Positions 14,811 to 27,300 of a DNA stretch of 64,000 nucleotides are shown piece after piece. The position numbers and the translations under genes are program-made. The stretch is from Paragorgia papillata. Its lineage: Eukaryota > Cnidaria > Anthozoa > Scleralcyonacea > Coralliidae. How positions within the stretch are numbered: position 1 is the first letter of the stretch; the number at the start of each line of letters is the position of its first letter. Where the stretch lies: assembly GCA_035771165.1 (NCBI GenBank), contig JAWNZC010000315.1:1-64000 (forward strand), read 5' to 3'. The notes below the pieces were generated by a model that was not told the DNA's origin, ran no database searches, and worked only from the letters and a program-made list of their open reading frames with translations.

Positions 14811-15917
14811 TTTTTATTTGTGCATAGACCTTTAAATTTAGGTAGTCTAGAGTAATGAAACCAACCCACAGTTTCGGATGGCGGCAGCACGGAATCAGCT
14901 AGTTTTTCTTTAGCCCGTATCTTGTTGGTTATTCCAAAATCTGTGCAAGCCCGAGTCCCTTTGGCGGTACCAGCTCAAGAATAGATCCGCGATATTTAAA
15001 TCTGAAATGCCCATGTGAATGGGTTCTCCTCGTATCTTGAAGAAGAATCTCTACGTCAGAAAAATGTTTTCTGAAGCGAAGGATTAACTCACACGTTAAA
15101 GTCCCGTTGTCCTCGTTCAACCCGGCGATAAGTTATTGCTGACGAGAATGGTCGTGCAAATCTGATTAATATCCCGGACCATATCGGAGAACAATATGAG
15201 CCAGAAAACTCTAGTATAACCTCCAACACCTTATCTACCCATCCATCCCAACCAGTAAACTCGGCCTCTTGTCCAACGCTTAAAGAACCCTGATAACTCA
15301 TATGAACTGTAGAAGTATTTATACCTCACAATTGATGAACTAAGGATAAGTTTTACAACACATTTATCCGATGTTATTGCTATAACGGAGACCATGGCTA
15401 GAGACGATTCCAATGTTGGACTCTGAAGTCGAAATTGCGGGATATACCGTACATCGCCTCGACCGAAGACAATAACCGTAGGGAGGAGAGTTGCATTTTA
15501 CTTAATGATGGTCTTAAGTACAAACCCGTAGAAGAGACTTGGAAGATAGCTTTGAAGCGATTTGGATAGAAACTCGAATATCGCAATACTAAATATTTAT
15601 TTGGATGTGTTTACAGGGCTCCAGACGAATCTCTAAAATCTTCGACAATAATGGAATGACAGTGCTCAGATATGCAACACGAAACAATCACGAAGTCATT
15701 TTCATAGGGGATTTAAACTGAGATTGGTCTTAACACGTCCCTTAGACAAACATAAAGATTATCGAATTTCTCAATGTTACTGGGTTAGAAAAACTCAATA
15801 AAAAACCCAACTCGTGTACCAAACAATAGTAAGTCGATTAATAAACGTTTTAAATCACCCTCGACGCCATGATCTTTTTAATGGAGCAGGAGACCTTAAT
15901 ACAGCTCTAAGCGATCA

Positions 15918-15940
15918 TTATCCCATCTTCGGCATTTCAT
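15918..15940 (+). other. Endonuclease SDH motif, intact in left-arm LINE copy
   Basis: Read on the + strand this gives Ser-Asp-His-Tyr-Pro-Ile-Phe, the C-terminal catalytic motif of EEP-family LINE endonucleases, whose His is part of the active site. In the right-arm copy one extra base near 32467 breaks the same motif. The otherwise noisier arm therefore holds the more plausible frame here, so some breaks in the right-arm LINE may be base-calling errors and not decay. Confidence 0.6.
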
Positions 15941-17339
15941 GCCTCACGGAAAAGGCCACTCGACCTAAAAAAACATCGAAAAATAAACAACGCGGTCCTG
16001 GAATGAAAATAAGTATAAAGGAGACTTTTGTTGCTAGCTTGCAACAAGGCTCCAAGGAGTGTGATACGAGTTTTTTGACGATGTCGACGATATGTGTTCT
16101 GTCATGGGAATTGTTGATGAAATCACTGATTGAGCAGCACTTCCCTTAAAAACGGAACGCATACGAAAACATACGCACCCTTGGCTTAAATAGCGACGTA
16201 CTCCGATAAAGAAGAACACGCGACCAAGTTCATAAAAAAGCAGTAAAGTCTGATTAATTAGTGATTTGGACGAATATAGACGCCTTAGGAACAAAGAGAC
16301 GGGTTTAATAGAAAGGCTAGGAAGGGACTATTTCCCCTAATAAGCTTGAAGAAAATCGAGGTAATCCCAGAGCTTTCTGAATACACTTCGTAATGTTTCT
16401 AGACCGTCTAAAAGTAATCGCCAGCAAAATTGACAATCCAGTGGTAGACGACAAAGAGCTGACAAACAAGAAAAGAGATTGCGAATTCTTTAAATGATTC
16501 TTTACGACAATCGCATTCGTCGCATCTAGCAAGTCGACCATTTCAGAATTTTGAACCTTCGTCCCACTGAAACCAACAAACAACTCCCACATGTACTTTT
16601 AAAATCCATGCTTTGTGTGAAGCAGATGGGTTTAAGAGCTTGCAAACGATTGATCCATCTAAAGCAACCGGAGCAGCTACTATTCCCTGCCAAAGTTCTG
16701 AAGATTGCTGCACCTTACATTAGTAAAGTTGTAAGCGAATAACATTAAATGCAATCCTATATGAGTGGCCAATATCCTTGCCCCCTAGAAAAGTAGCAAA
16801 GGTAACACCTATATATAAAGGAGGGTCTTAAACTGAGCGCATAATCAAAAGACCGATAACTGTCTACCGTGTATTCCTAAGAATCCGAGTCCTTACGCAA
16901 ACTCAAATCTCCAAGTATTCGCACCCCACCCAGTCAGACAGGGATGTTTGGCCTTATAACCAGCACCAATATGCTTAATGTAAAACCACCACTACAACAG
17001 TGCACTTAATAGACGCTGTGGTGCTTGGAAATTAGCAATTGGAATAAAGTGACAAAAAGTAAGTTTGGCGCTTTTCTCGAATCTTCGTAAAGGCGTATTG
17101 ATGATATAGATCATGACAATCCTACATCAAAAGCTCACACGGCACACAGCATGTTTAAAAGGGTAACGAGTTTTGAATGGTTCAAAAGTTATCTCTCAAG
17201 CAGATATTCAGTACGTCGTATGTGGCGGAGCATAATCCCATCAGCTTAAAAATTAACCCACGAGTGCCCTCAAGGGTCTGTCCTCGGCCAACATTATTTA
17301 CTATCATAATACTGGAATTCTTAATGCGTGTCAAAAGAG

Positions 17340-17372
17340 TGAATGGGGTACGTACGCCGATGACACATGCAA
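17340..17372 (+). other. Reverse transcriptase YADD motif, left-arm LINE copy
   Basis: The codons for Tyr-Ala-Asp-Asp are readable on the + strand. This is RT motif C, which holds two of the catalytic aspartates. It matches the right-arm motif at 31069-31080, and the surrounding frame is broken by indels. Confidence 0.75.
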
Positions 17373-18437
17373 TTCATCAGCTAGCTCGAAATACGTTAAC
17401 ATAGCCGAACAATGCGTCAATGAAGACGCTAGCCACATAGAATTCATGGGCTGATCAGGAACGGCCTGATAAGTAACCATAAGAAGTCGGAGGTGATTGC
17501 TAATAGGTCTAGACATTCAGTGGCTAACACGCGTGATTTGAATATTGAATATATGCGACAGGTACAGAAGCATCAGATCATTTTAGGTACCTAGGTGGTC
17601 AACATCGACAGCTGGTTTGACCTGGAATCAACATGTAGCAAATGTATCAGGGCGAATGTACCGCTAAGCATAAAAATACTAAACCTAATATATCATCATT
17701 CCATATCGTTTAAAGACGCAATTACGGAATAACCAAAGCAAACCATTTTACGCCGTACTGGATTACGGCTGTATCTGTTTAGGGGCAGATTGCGAAAACA
17801 AAATTCGCAAACGGCTGGAACGTCCCCTTCAGAATCCAGGCAATGCGCATTAATTTATCCTGAGCAGAAATCGTAATAAACGTGCACACAAGAAATGCGC
17901 ACTTAAAAACATTTTTAATGTCACTTAACAGCAGAAGGCGTTTTTCTTCCTTCGCTACAATTTGTATTTAAGAACAATAAACAACATTGGCTGCCCTCAA
18001 CATTTGTATCTGGCTATCTAGTTAAGAGATCAGACATGCACCAAAAGATCCCTGAGCGACACCACGATTGTTGCCGTAATTCCAACAAAATACGAAAAAT
18101 GGTCAGTCGACATTTCAGTGTTCGAGCAGCAAAAGAAGTGGAACGCCTTTACCAAAAGCCTTGCGGGACTTGAAACACATTGTCCTTCTTTTTTTTAAAA
18201 CCAAACGTTTTTTAAGTATCTTTTAGAAAACAGATGCTCACGAACAGCGCTGAAGCAAATAACATTTCCATATTATTTAAACATTTTTAACCATTTATAT
18301 TTACTAAAATATATATCATATATATTACTAAATAATTTAGATATGACATTTGAAATTTATTGTATACTGTTCACCGGTTTATACCAGCTAATAATTTATT
18401 AGCCGCTCGGCTTTATTAACAGTTTCAAATAAAGATG

Positions 18438-18466
18438 TTATTATTATTTATTATTATTATTATTAT
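18438..18466 (+). repeat. (TTA)n tail of left-arm LINE
   Basis: A run of TTA repeats with one extra T directly follows AATAAAGATG and ends where satellite sequence resumes (GAACAT). Short microsatellite tails in place of poly-A are usual for L2/CR1-like LINEs. The right-arm copy has the same tail. Confidence 0.85.
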
Positions 18467-21400
18467 GAACATAATTTTGTTTGTTTAGAGTGGACTGTCC
18501 ACATAATTTTGGCCCAGGATTGAGAAAAAACCAGGATAAAACAATTTGGAAATTTGCACTTATCACAAGGCATCCGATGTAATAGTTTCAAACGAGACAA
18601 TGGCTTCTTCGTTGAACAAATTCACTGTTTAGTGAAGCTTTTATACAGCTAAAATCAGTAGAAAAAGAAGTTTTTGTAAGCCGGTCTTTTCAGGTCGCAT
18701 TTTTTGTCTAGAACAACTTAATGACTATTTTGTGCTCGTTTACTTTCCCTACTGATGACTTTGGTTTAAGTTGCTAAATAATTCCGTCACCAATTGCCCC
18801 TTATTCAAAACAGTGGAATTGCGCTATCATATTGCAACAGATATTGAAAGCACTCAACATCGAATATCGGCGCGGAACCCCCTGTACTTAAAATCGAATC
18901 GAAAATATTTTCATATCGTTAAAAAAACAGCTAGAAGTAAGAGGCGATACATATGCCGTGTAACAAATGAGCCATTTTTCAGGCTTTTCCAGACAGAGTC
19001 CATTCGGTTGTTTTGGATAACTTGAGTGTTGACCTCAAAGAATCGCACCATCCAAAACGTATGCCTAAGCGCATTGCAAACTATATTAAGTCGGAAAGGA
19101 ATAAAGCAGAAATACTAAATTAATGTAAATAGTTACTTACCGATCCCGTCTGTTTAAGTAGCGTTACGGGCGTACGTAACAACGCCATGTTACTCTTATA
19201 AATATTTTCTGAACGTTAATTATTTTTTATTTACTTAGAGTTGTGGGATAAATAAATGCAACGGTACACCAGCTGTGTACTGTGATAGTAAAATGAATTG
19301 CTTGTGTATTCTTTAAACCAACGGTGCACAAACTGTGTACCGTCGAACTTCCGGCCGACCATCAGTGAGCCCAGTTTAAACAATTAAAAAACGTCATTAG
19401 CTACGTAAACTAAATGTCCTCGCAAGTAATGGTTGATTAAGATATAAGCAATTTTGCATAGCTTCATTTCAATTTCAATATAAAGACTCATAATTACACG
19501 CCGGTTTCGTTTAATCTAACACGTTCGATCCTAATATATGTCACTGCATACATCATAAATACCACTTAAACAATTGAAAACAATAGGCCACTTTATATCC
19601 ACAAATAAATAAGGTTGAAAAAACATGAACATACGCCATATGATCTCCGTTAAACAAACACCCCTAATTATGCGCCGTCCTTAGGTCAATTATAAACGCT
19701 TAAATTTTGGCATTTCAACTCAGTCATATTTTCGGAGATAATCCTGGCAAAAATTAGTGTGGACAGCGCGTGCATAAATCTCTGTGGTCTGGTATTTCCC
19801 TTGTTATCTTGAAAAAATAGTCCCCTTGGCCCCCCGTACCCCTCCTTTCAATGTTGAATAAATGAACGAACAGGACATGATAAAAAATGTATTGTGGGAT
19901 GCAACATTGAAAAGGGGGCCGGGGGGCGCAAAGGGGGGAAAGAAAATATGTATGAACATTAATTTGTTTTGTTTAGAGTGGTCTGTCCACATAATGTTGG
20001 CCAGGATTGAGAAAAAACGAGATAAAACTTTTGGAAAATTCTCTCATCACAAAGGCTTCCCGATGTAATATTTCAAAACGTGACAATGGCTTTTCGTCAA
20101 CAAATTCACTGTTTAGTGAGCTTTTACCAGCAAATCTGAAGTTATAAGAAGTTTTTGTAGTGACGGGTGCTTTTCAGGTCGCATTTTTTGGTCTAGACCA
20201 ACTTAATGACTATTTGATTGCTCGTTTACTTTTCTACTGATGACCTTGATTTAAGTTGCTAAATAATTCCGTCACCAAATGCCCTTTTCAAAACAGTGGA
20301 ATTGCGCTATCATATTACAAGATATTGAATGCACTCAACATAGAATATCGGTCGCGATCCCCTGTCTTAAATCGAAATCGAAAATATTATCATATCGTAA
20401 AAAAACAGCTAGAAGAAGAGGCGATACATTTGCGTGTAACAAAATGAGCCATTTCAGGCTTATCAGGACAGAGTCTTTCGGTGTTTGGATTAACATGAGT
20501 GTTGACCTCAACTGATCGCACAATCCAACGTATGCCTAAGCGCATTTGCCAACTATATTAAGTCCGGAAAGGAATAAAGCTGAAATACTAAAATAATGTA
20601 AATTGTTACTCCGATCCCGTCTGTTTAAGTAAGTTTACGCGTACGTAACAACGCCCAATGTACTCTTATAAATATTTTCTGAACGTTAATTAATTTATTT
20701 ACTTGAGTTGTGGGATAAAAAAATTCAACGGTACACAGCTGTGTACTGTGATAGTAAAATGAATTGCTTGTGTAATCTTTAAACCAACGGTGCACAACTT
20801 TGTACCGGTCGAACGTTCGGCCGAACCTCAGTGATCCATTAAACTATAAAAAAACGTCATTAGCTACGTAACCATAAATGTCTCGCATGTAAAGTTGTAT
20901 AAGATAATAGAGCTATTTTGCATAGCTTCATTTCTATTTCAATATATAGTCTCTTATTATTACACGCCGGTTTCGTTTAATCAAACACTTTCGTTCTAAT
21001 AGATGTCACTGCTGACACAGCATAAAAACCACTTAACATTGAAAACAATAGGCCTCTTTAATCACTAATACAATAAGGTTGAAAAAACATGAACATAACG
21101 CCTTACATGATCTCTGTTAAACAAACAACCCTATTAAGCGGCCGTCTTAGGTCAATTATACAACGCTTAAATTTTGGCATTTCTACTCCATACAAATGTT
21201 ACAGACAATCCTGAGCAAAAAATTAGTGTGGAACAGCGCGTGCATAAAATCTTTTTTTGTCTGGTATTTCTCCTTGTATTCGTTGAAAAAATAGGCCCCT
21301 TGGCCCCCGACCCTCCTTTCAATGTTGTATAAAAGACGCGAAACTGGACATGATTAAAAATGTATTTGTGGGATGCAACATTGAAAAGGGTGCCGGGGGG

Positions 21401-24342
21401 CCGTCAATGGGGGGGAAGAGAATATGTATGAAACAATAATTTGTTTGTTATAGAGTGGACTGATCCCCATAAATTTTGGCCAGGATTGAGAAAAAAACAA
21501 CGATAAAACTTTTTGGAAATTCACTCTTATCACAAGGCTCCGGATGTAATATTTCAAACGTGACAATGGTCATTTCGTGAACAAATTCACTGTATTAGTG
21601 CTAGCTTTTAACAGCAACACTGAAGTATACAGAAGTTTTTGTAGTGACGGTCTTTTCAGTCCGCATGTTTTGGTCTTAGAACACCTTAATGACTATTTTT
21701 GTGCTCGTTACACTTTTCCAACTGATGACTTTGGTTTAAGTGGCTAAATAATTCCGTCACCAATTGCCCTTTTCAAAACAGTGGAATTGCGCTATCATAT
21801 TACAAGAAATTGAATGCACTCAACATCGAATATCGGCGCGATTCCACCTTTGGGGGTCTTAAATCGAATTCGAAAATATTTTTCATATCGTAAAAAAAAC
21901 AGCTAGAAAGAAGAGGCGATACATATAGCGTGTAACAAATTGAGCCCATTTCAGGCTTTTCAGGACAGAGTCTTTCGGTGTTTGGATAACTTGAGTGTTG
22001 ACCCTCAATTATGCGCCTCAATCCAACGTTATGCCTAAGCGCATTGCAACTATATTAAGTCGGAAAGGAAAAAAGCTGAAATACTAAATTAATGTAAATT
22101 GTTACTCCGAAATCCCGTCTGTGTAAGTAAGTTTACTGCGTACGTAATCACCGCCATGTACTCTTATAAATATTTTCTGCACGGTAAATATTTTATTTAC
22201 TTGAGTTGTGGGATAAAAAAACATTCAACTGTAACACAGCTGTGTATTGTGATAGAAAAATGAATTGCTTGTGTAATTCTTTTAAACCAACTGGTGCACA
22301 ACTGTGTACCGTCGAACTTCCGGCCGACCTCAGTGGATTCCATTAAACTATTAAAAACGTCATTAGCTACGTAACCTAAATGATCTCGCATGTAAAGTTG
22401 ATAAGATATAAGCTTTTTGCATAGCTTCATGTTCTATTTCAATTATATAGTCTCATTATTACACGCCGGTTCGTATTTAATCAAATCACGTTCGTGTCTG
22501 ACATAGAATGTCAACTGCTGACAGCATCAATACCACTTAACATTGAAAACAATAGTCCATCCTTTTATCACCCAGAAATAAGGTTGAAAAAACATGAACA
22601 TACGCCTTATGATCTCTGTTAAACAAACAACCCTATTATGCGCCGTCTTAGGTCGAATTTATAGAACGCTTAAATTTGGCATTTCTACTCCAGTCTAATT
22701 TTCAAGAACAATCCTGGCAAAAAATAGTGGTGGACAGCGCGTGCATAAATCCCTTTTTGTCTGGTATTTCCCTTATTATCTTGAAAAAAATAGGCCCCTT
22801 GGCCCCCGTCCCTCCTTTCAAATGTTGATCAAATGTACGAACTGGACTTGATAAAAATGTATTGTGGGTATGCAACATTGAAAAGGGGGCCGGGTGGGGC
22901 GCAATGGGGGGAAAAGAAATTTTATGGAACATTAATTTGTTTGTTTAGAGTGGACTGTCCACATAATTTTTGGCCAGGATTGAGAAAAAAACAAGGATAA
23001 AACTTTTTGGAAATTTCTCTTAACACAAGGCTTCCGATGTAATATTTCAAACTAGACAATGTCTTTCGTGAACAAATTCACTGTTTTAGTGAGCTTATAC
23101 AGCAAAGCTGTAGTATAAGAAGTTTTTTGTAGTGACGGTCTTTTCAGGTCGCATTTTTTGTCCTAAACAACTTAATGAACTAATTTTGTGCTCGTTTACT
23201 TTTCTAACTGATGCCTATTTGGTTTTAATAGCACTAAATAATTCCGTCACCCAATTGCCCCTTTTCAAAACAGTGGAATTGCGCTATCATATTACAAGAT
23301 ATTGAATGCACTCAACATCGAATATCGGCGCGATCCCCTGTCTTAAATCGAAATCGAAAATATTTTCATATCGTTAAAGAAACAGCTAGAAGAAGAGGCG
23401 ATACATTTGCGTGTAACAAAGGTGCCATTTCAAGGCTTTTCAGGAGAAAGTCTTTCGGAGTTTAGGATAACTTGAGTGTTGACCTCAATGATCGCACAAT
23501 CCAACGTATGCCTAAGCGCCATTGCAACTATCATTAATCCGGAAAGGAATAAAGCTGAAATACAAAATTAATTGTAAATTGTAACTCCGATCCCGTCTGT
23601 TTTAAGTAAGTATACGCCGTACGTAACAACGCCATGTAACTCTTATAAATATTTTCTTGAACGTTAATTATTTTAATTACATGAGTTGTGGGATAAATAA
23701 ATTCAACGGTACACAGCTGTGTACTGTGATAGTAAAATGAATTGCTTGTGTATTCTTTAAACCAAACGTGCAACAACTGTGTACCGTCGAACTTCCGGCC
23801 GACCACAGTAGAATCCATTAAACTATTAAAAACGCCATTAGCTACGTAACCTAAATTTCTCGCATGTAATGTTGATAAGATATAAGCTATTTTGCAATAG
23901 CATCATTTCTATTTCACATATATAGTCTCATTATTACACGCCGGTTCCTTTAATCAAACACGTTCGTTCTAATAGATGTCACTGCTGACAGCATAAATAT
24001 CCCTTAACATTGAAAACAATAGGCCTCTTTTAACACAAATAAATAAGGTTTAAAAAACAATGAACATACGCCTTATGATCTCTGTTAAACAAACAGATGC
24101 CCAAATTATGCTCCGTCTTAGGTCAATTATAAACGCTTAAAATTGGGCATTTCTAAACTCAGCCATATTTTCAGATAATCCTGGGCAAAAATTAGTGTGG
24201 ACAGCGCGTGCATAAATCCAAAAGTCTGTGTCTGGAAATTCCCTTGGTTATCATGAAAAAATAGGCCGCCAAGCCCCCGTCCCCCCTTTTCAATGTTGAT
24301 AAAAGAACGAACTGAGACTTGATAAAAATGTATTGTGGGATG
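18467..24342 (-). repeat. Left-arm satellite array, inner block (4 units)
   Basis: About four noisy satellite units lie between the LINE and the fold-back point, with CAATGTTG marks near 19847, 21319, 22818 and 24291. They mirror the four right-arm units at 24427-30023. The unit nearest the fold-back carries three single-base variants (23107, 23423, 23445) that match private variants of the nearest right-arm unit (25580, 25273, 25251). The arm ends at 24342 in GTGGGATG. Confidence 0.9.
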
Positions 24343-24382
24343 TCCCCCCATTGACGCCCACCCCGGCCCTTTTTCAATGTTG
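24343..24382. other. Fold-back (palindrome) centre
   Basis: Left of this 40-bp stretch the sequence reads ATTGTGGGATG. Directly right of it, from 24383, it reads CATCCCACAAT, and the reverse-complement relation continues outward for tens of kilobases. The 40 bp are satellite sequence (the C-rich TIR end), so the turn is asymmetric: one strand stops about 40 bp short of the other. No unique sequence and no sequencing adapter is visible at the turn. A read or template fold-back explains it more simply than a true genomic inversion. Confidence 0.85.
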
Positions 24383-27300
24383 CATCCCACAATACATTTT
24401 TAATCAAGTCCAGTTCGTTCATTTTTCAAACATTGAAAGGGGGGACGGGGCCAAGGGGGCCTATTTTTTCAGATAACAAGGGAAATACCAGACACAGAGA
24501 TTTATGCACGCGCTGTCCACACTAATTTTTGCCAGGATTATCTGAAAATATGACTGAGTAGAAATGCCAAATTTAAGCGTTTATAATTGACCTAAGACGG
24601 CGCATAATAGGGCTGTTTGTTTAACAGAGATCATAAGGCGTATGTTCATGTTTTTTCAACCTTATTTATTTGTGAAAAAAGAGGCCTATTGTTTTCAATG
24701 TTAAGTGGTATTTATGCTGTCAGCAGTGACATCTATTAGAACGAACGAGTTTGATTAAACGAACCGTCGTGTAATAATGAGACTATATATTGAAATAGAA
24801 ATGAAGCTATGCAAAAAGCTTATATCTTATCAACATTACATGCGAGACATTTAGGTTACGTAGCTAATGACGTTTTTTAATAGTTTAATGGATCACTGAG
24901 GTCGGCCGGAAGTTCGACGGTACACAGTTGTGCACCGTTGGTTTAAAGAATACACAAGCAATTCATTTTACTATCACAGTACACAGCTGTGTACCGTTGA
25001 ATTTATTTATCCCACAACTCAAGTAAATAAAAATAATTAACGTTCAGAAAATATTTATAAGAGTACATGGCGTTGTTACGTACGCGTAACATACTTAAAC
25101 AGACGGGATCGGAGTAACAATTTACATTAATTTTAGTATTTCAGCTTTTATTCCTTTCCGACTTAATATAGTTGCAATGCGCTTAGGCATACGTTGGATT
25201 GTGCGATCATTGAGGTCAACACTCAAGTTATCCAAACACCGAAAGACTCTCTCCTGAAAAGCCTGAAATGGCACATTTGTTACACGCAAATGTATCGCCT
25301 CTTCTTCTAGCTGTTTTTTTAACGATATGAAAAATATTTTCGATTCGAATTAAGACAGGGGATCGCGCCGATATTCGATGTTGAGTGCATTCAATATCTT
25401 GTAATATGATAGCGCAATTCCACTGTTTTGAAAAGGGCAATTGGTGACGGAATTATTTAGCAACTTAAACCAAAGTCATCAGTAGAAAAGTAAACGAGCA
25501 CAAAATAGTCATTAAGTTGTTCTAGACCAAAAAATGCGACCTGAAAAGACCGTCACTACAAAAACTTCTTATACTACAGCTTTGCTGTAAAAGCTCACTA
25601 AACAGTGAATTTGTTCACGAAAGCCATTGTCACGTTTGAAATATTACATCGGAAGCCTTGTGATAAGAGAAATTTCCAAAAGTTTTATCTTGTTTTTTCT
25701 CAATCCTGGCCAAAATTATGTGGACAGTCCACTCTAAACAAACAAATTAATGTTCATACATATTCTTTCCCCCCATTGCGCCCCCCGGCCCCCTTTTCAA
25801 TGTTGCATCCCACAATACATTTTTATCAAGTCCAGTTCGTTCATTTATCAACATTGAAAGGAGGGACGGGGGCCAAGGGGCCTATTTTTTCAAGATAACA
25901 AGGGAAATACCAGACAAAAAGATTTATGCACGCGCTGTCCACACTAATTTTTGCCAGGATTGTCTGAAAATATGACTGAGTAGAAATGCCAAATTTAAGC
26001 GTTTATAATTGACCTAAGACGGCGCATAATAGGGTTGTTTGTTTAACAGAGATCATAAGGCGTATGTTCATGTTTTTTCAACCTTTATATTTGTGATAAA
26101 AGACGGCCTATTGTTTTCAATGTTAAGTGGTATTTATGCTGTCAGCAGTGACATCTATTAGAACGAACGTGTTTGATTAAACTAACCGGCGTGTAATAAT
26201 GAGACTATATATTGAAATAGAAATGGAAGCTATGCAAAAAGCTTATATCTTATCAACATTACATGCGAGACATTTAGGTTACGTAGCTAATGACGTTTTT
26301 AATAGTTTAATGGATCACTGAGGTCGGCGGGAAGTATTCGACGGTACACAGTTGTGCACCGTTGGTTTAAAGAATACACAAGCAATTCATTTTACTATCA
26401 CAGTACACAGCTGTGTACCGTTGAATTTATTTATCCCACAACTCAAGTAAATAAAATAATTAACGTTCAGAAAATATTTATAAGAGTACATGGCGTTGTT
26501 ACGTACGCGTAACTTACTTAAACAGACGGGATCGGAGTAACAATTTACATTAATTTAGTATTTCAGCTTTATTCCTTTCCGACTTAATATAGTTGCCAAT
26601 GCGCTTAGGCATACGTTGGCTTGTGCGATCATTGAGGTCAACACTCAAGTTATCCAAACACCGAAAGACTCTGTCCTGAAAAGCCTGAAATGGCTCATTT
26701 GTTACACGCAAATGTATCGCCTCTTCTTCTAGCTGTTTTTTTACGATATGAAAATATTTTCGATTCGATTTAAGACAGGGGATCGCGCCGATATTCGAAA
26801 GTTGAGTGCATTCAATATCTTGTAATATGATAGCGCAATTCCACTGTTTTGAAAAGGGCAATTGGTGACGGAATTATTTAGCAACTTAAACCAAAGTCAT
26901 CAGTAGAAAAGTAAACGAGCACAAAATAGTCATTAAGTTGTTCTAGACCAAAAAATGCGACCTGAAAAGACCGTCACTACAAAAACTTCTTATACTACAG
27001 ATTTGCTGTAAAAGCTCACTAAACAGTGAATTTGTTCACGAAAGCCATTGTCACGTTTGAAAATATTACATCGTAAGCCTTGTGATAAGAGAAATTTCCA
27101 AAAGTTTTTATCTTGTTTTTTCTCAATTCCTTGCCAAAATTATGTGGACAGTCCACTCTAAACAAACAAATTAATGTTCATACATATTCTTTCCCCCCCA
27201 TTGCGCCCCCCGGCCCCCTTTTCAATGTTGCATCCCACAATACATTTTATCAAGTCCAGTTCGTTCATTTATCAACATTGAAAGGAGTGACGGGGGCCAA

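Larger units (their letters stand above)
14811..18466 (+). mobile_element. L2/CR1-type LINE, noisy left-arm copy
   Basis: This is the mirror copy of the LINE at 30024-33533. It starts after the satellite text ending in GGGGGAAA and ends with a (TTA)n tail followed by GAACAT, the same two junctions as the right-arm copy. It is 3656 bp long against 3510 bp, about 4% longer through scattered insertions. Recognisable pieces include endonuclease text near 15370-15420, the GDLN region near 15705, an intact SDHYPIF stretch near 15918-15940, the GVPQGS region near 17260-17300 and the YADD codons near 17355-17370. Frames shift every few tens of bases. One insertion event seen twice is the best reading; it should not be counted as a second LINE. 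Confidence 0.85.

Noticed and set aside
1..24342. Many short open frames in the left arm
   Set aside because: They differ from unit to unit only through random indels and have no counterpart at the same place in clean units.
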